In this document: one piece after another, positions 23,783 to 24,583 of the stretch | How positions within the stretch are numbered: the stretch's first letter is position 1 | How the letters are laid out: each line of letters opens with the position of its first letter | Assembly: GCF_030382115.1 (NCBI RefSeq) | Contig: NZ_JAUDRJ010000003.1 | Location: forward strand, 3,656,419-3,681,001 | Length of the DNA stretch: 24,583 nt | Reading direction: 5' to 3' | Origin: Nostoc sp. GT001 | Lineage (GTDB): Bacteria; Cyanobacteriota; Cyanobacteriia; Cyanobacteriales; Nostocaceae | Position numbers and translations under genes: made by a program | Notes under the pieces: model-generated | Told to the model about the DNA's origin: nothing | What the model saw: only the letters and a program-made list of their open reading frames with translations | Database searches by the model: none

Positions 23783-23793
23783 TTTAGTCAATA

Positions 23794-23903
23794 GTCAGTG
23801 GTCAGTGGTCAGTGGTCAGTGGTCATTAGTCATTGGTCATTAGCTTTAGGCAAGTTACAAAGGACAAATGACAAAGAACAAATGAGACAACTGACCAATG
23901 ATA
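23794..23903. repeat. Heptamer repeats and inverted counterpart between DUF3007 and trpA
   Basis: Seven tandem heptamers (four GTCAGTG, then GTCATTA, GTCATTG, GTCATTA; 23794-23842) are followed by AAATGAC/GGACAAA-type complementary heptamers (about 23858-23903). A transcript of the operon could therefore fold between the two genes. It begins 12 bases upstream of the trpA start. Confidence 0.88.
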
Positions 23904-23906
23904 ACT

Positions 23907-24218
23907 TTACACCTGAGATTGCTCTTCTTGTTCTATTTCGGCTTGAATTCGTGCTAGTTCTTCAGGAGTAAGCTCATCTAGCCGCTTTTGCAGAAAGTCT
24001 TGCTCATATTGTTCCCGTTGTTGGTGGTAGGTCATTTTTTGTCCCACCGCACGGAAAAAATAGGTCGCTAACCAGCCAATTAATCCACTGACTAGTAAGA
24101 CTTGGCTCCATATACCAGCTTTTTGATTATCCAAACCGACTAGCTGCAATCCTAGATAAGCCAAGCCGCCGGCGATAAAAACACCTAAGCCAATTCCAAT
24201 AGCGTCAATCCGTCGCAT
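23907..24218 (-). CDS. DUF3007 family membrane protein
   Basis: A 103-residue protein with two transmembrane helices, about 7-27 (IGIGLGVFIAGGLAYLGLQLV) and 35-55 (GIWSQVLLVSGLIGWLATYFF). A charged helix follows (QKMTYHQQREQYEQDFLQKRLDELTPEELARIQAEIEQEE). This is the DUF3007 layout, found in cyanobacteria and plastids. Its constant neighbour is ndhL, 24 bases upstream here, so an NDH-1 assembly or stability role is plausible; that is inference from position. Sited in the thylakoid or plasma membrane. Confidence 0.88.
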   Translation of the reverse strand: MRRIDAIGIGLGVFIAGGLAYLGLQLVGLDNQKAGIWSQVLLVSGLIGWLATYFFRAVGQKMTYHQQREQYEQDFLQKRLDELTPEELARIQAEIEQEEQSQV

Positions 24219-24242
24219 GAGAGTTATGACCTACCAATTTCG

Positions 24243-24455
24243 TTAAACTTGAACTTGTCGCCGTTGGGGTCGGAAATTTACAAATGGCGATAGAACCAAC
24301 AAACCCGGAAAGAAGAAAAACACTAAAAAGTACATCAACAAACGCTCGATGGAGCTAGCTACATACCAACGCTGCTTCAGGTAGAACAGTACAGCAATGG
24401 GGATTACCAGAAGGTAAGCTCCAGCCAAAATCAGATATAGCAGGGCGACAATCAT
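24243..24455 (-). CDS. ndhL: NAD(P)H-quinone oxidoreductase subunit L
   Basis: A 70-residue membrane protein, two-span, with [22 protein letters not shown] (4-25), [37 protein letters not shown] and a basic Arg/Gln tail. This sequence is characteristic of NdhL, a small cyanobacterial/plastid-specific subunit of the NDH-1 complex in thylakoid membranes that takes part in cyclic electron flow and CO2 uptake. It is the first of three genes reading leftward (ndhL, DUF3007, trpA); the 128 bases to the right edge of the window presumably include its promoter. No near-consensus box is clear enough to call. Confidence 0.93.
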   Translation of the reverse strand: MIVALLYLILAGAYLLVIPIAVLFYLKQRWYVASSIERLLMYFLVFFFFPGLLVLSPFVNFRPQRRQVQV

Positions 24456-24583
24456 AACTTTTTTGGTCTAAGCATCTGTTTTCCATAATAGGCTGAACAG
24501 CCAAACTGAGGGAAGTATAATCATGATGCTTTCAAGATTACTACGACAAAATTCCTTTTTTATCCAGATTGATTGATAAAAGC

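Noticed and set aside
1..24583. CRISPR array
   Set aside because: All direct repeats seen are 7-bp tandem units, 36-bp units without spacers, or coding TPR repeats; none alternates with unique spacers.

Overview
The window looks like chromosomal DNA from a filamentous, probably heterocyst-forming cyanobacterium of the Nostoc/Anabaena type. Three things support this. HIP1 octamers (GCGATCGC) are scattered throughout. There are many short tandem heptanucleotide repeats of the kind abundant in Nostocales. The gene content is cyanobacterial: an ndhL-DUF3007-trpA cluster, DUF1816 and DUF5331-like proteins, and a Hanks kinase with an SH3-like domain. I see no phage or plasmid genes, no CRISPR array and no intact transposase.

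Layout. 1-1100: a lumenal/periplasmic DUF1499 protein, a small Cys-rich protein and tRNA-Val(CAC). 1100-3100: a Tam-like methyltransferase diverging from hisC, which is split by a one-base frameshift at a G6 run. 3200-6740: a caspase-fold protein whose catalytic His and Cys are replaced by Tyr and Ser, then sat (ATP sulfurylase, TTG start). 6970-10050: a translationally coupled pair, a P-loop ATPase followed by a TPR protein with a C-terminal membrane anchor. 10170-12660: mnmA and a secreted SPOR-like protein. 12960-15340: cysK, a [2Fe-2S] thioredoxin-fold ferredoxin and a DUF5331-like protein. 15340-19460, all on the minus strand: ygfZ, a zinc alcohol dehydrogenase preceded by a previously uncalled 44-residue membrane peptide, DUF1816, Hsp20 and a hypothetical protein. 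19620-24460: a Ser/Thr kinase, a nested miniature mobile element, a membrane/coiled-coil protein, trpA, DUF3007 and ndhL.

Most genes are housekeeping. sat and cysK are the activation step and the cysteine-forming step of sulfate assimilation. hisC and trpA are amino-acid synthesis genes. mnmA and tRNA-Val serve translation. YgfZ serves Fe-S protein maintenance, and ndhL belongs to the NDH-1 complex of the thylakoid.

The parts most worth pursuing are the ATPase/TPR pair, a candidate sensing or conflict module that sits as an islet between sat and mnmA; the active-site-less caspase homologue; the small membrane peptide upstream of the dehydrogenase; the frameshifted hisC; and a 165-bp element with perfect 15-bp terminal inverted repeats and a 10-bp target duplication inserted into an older palindromic repeat.
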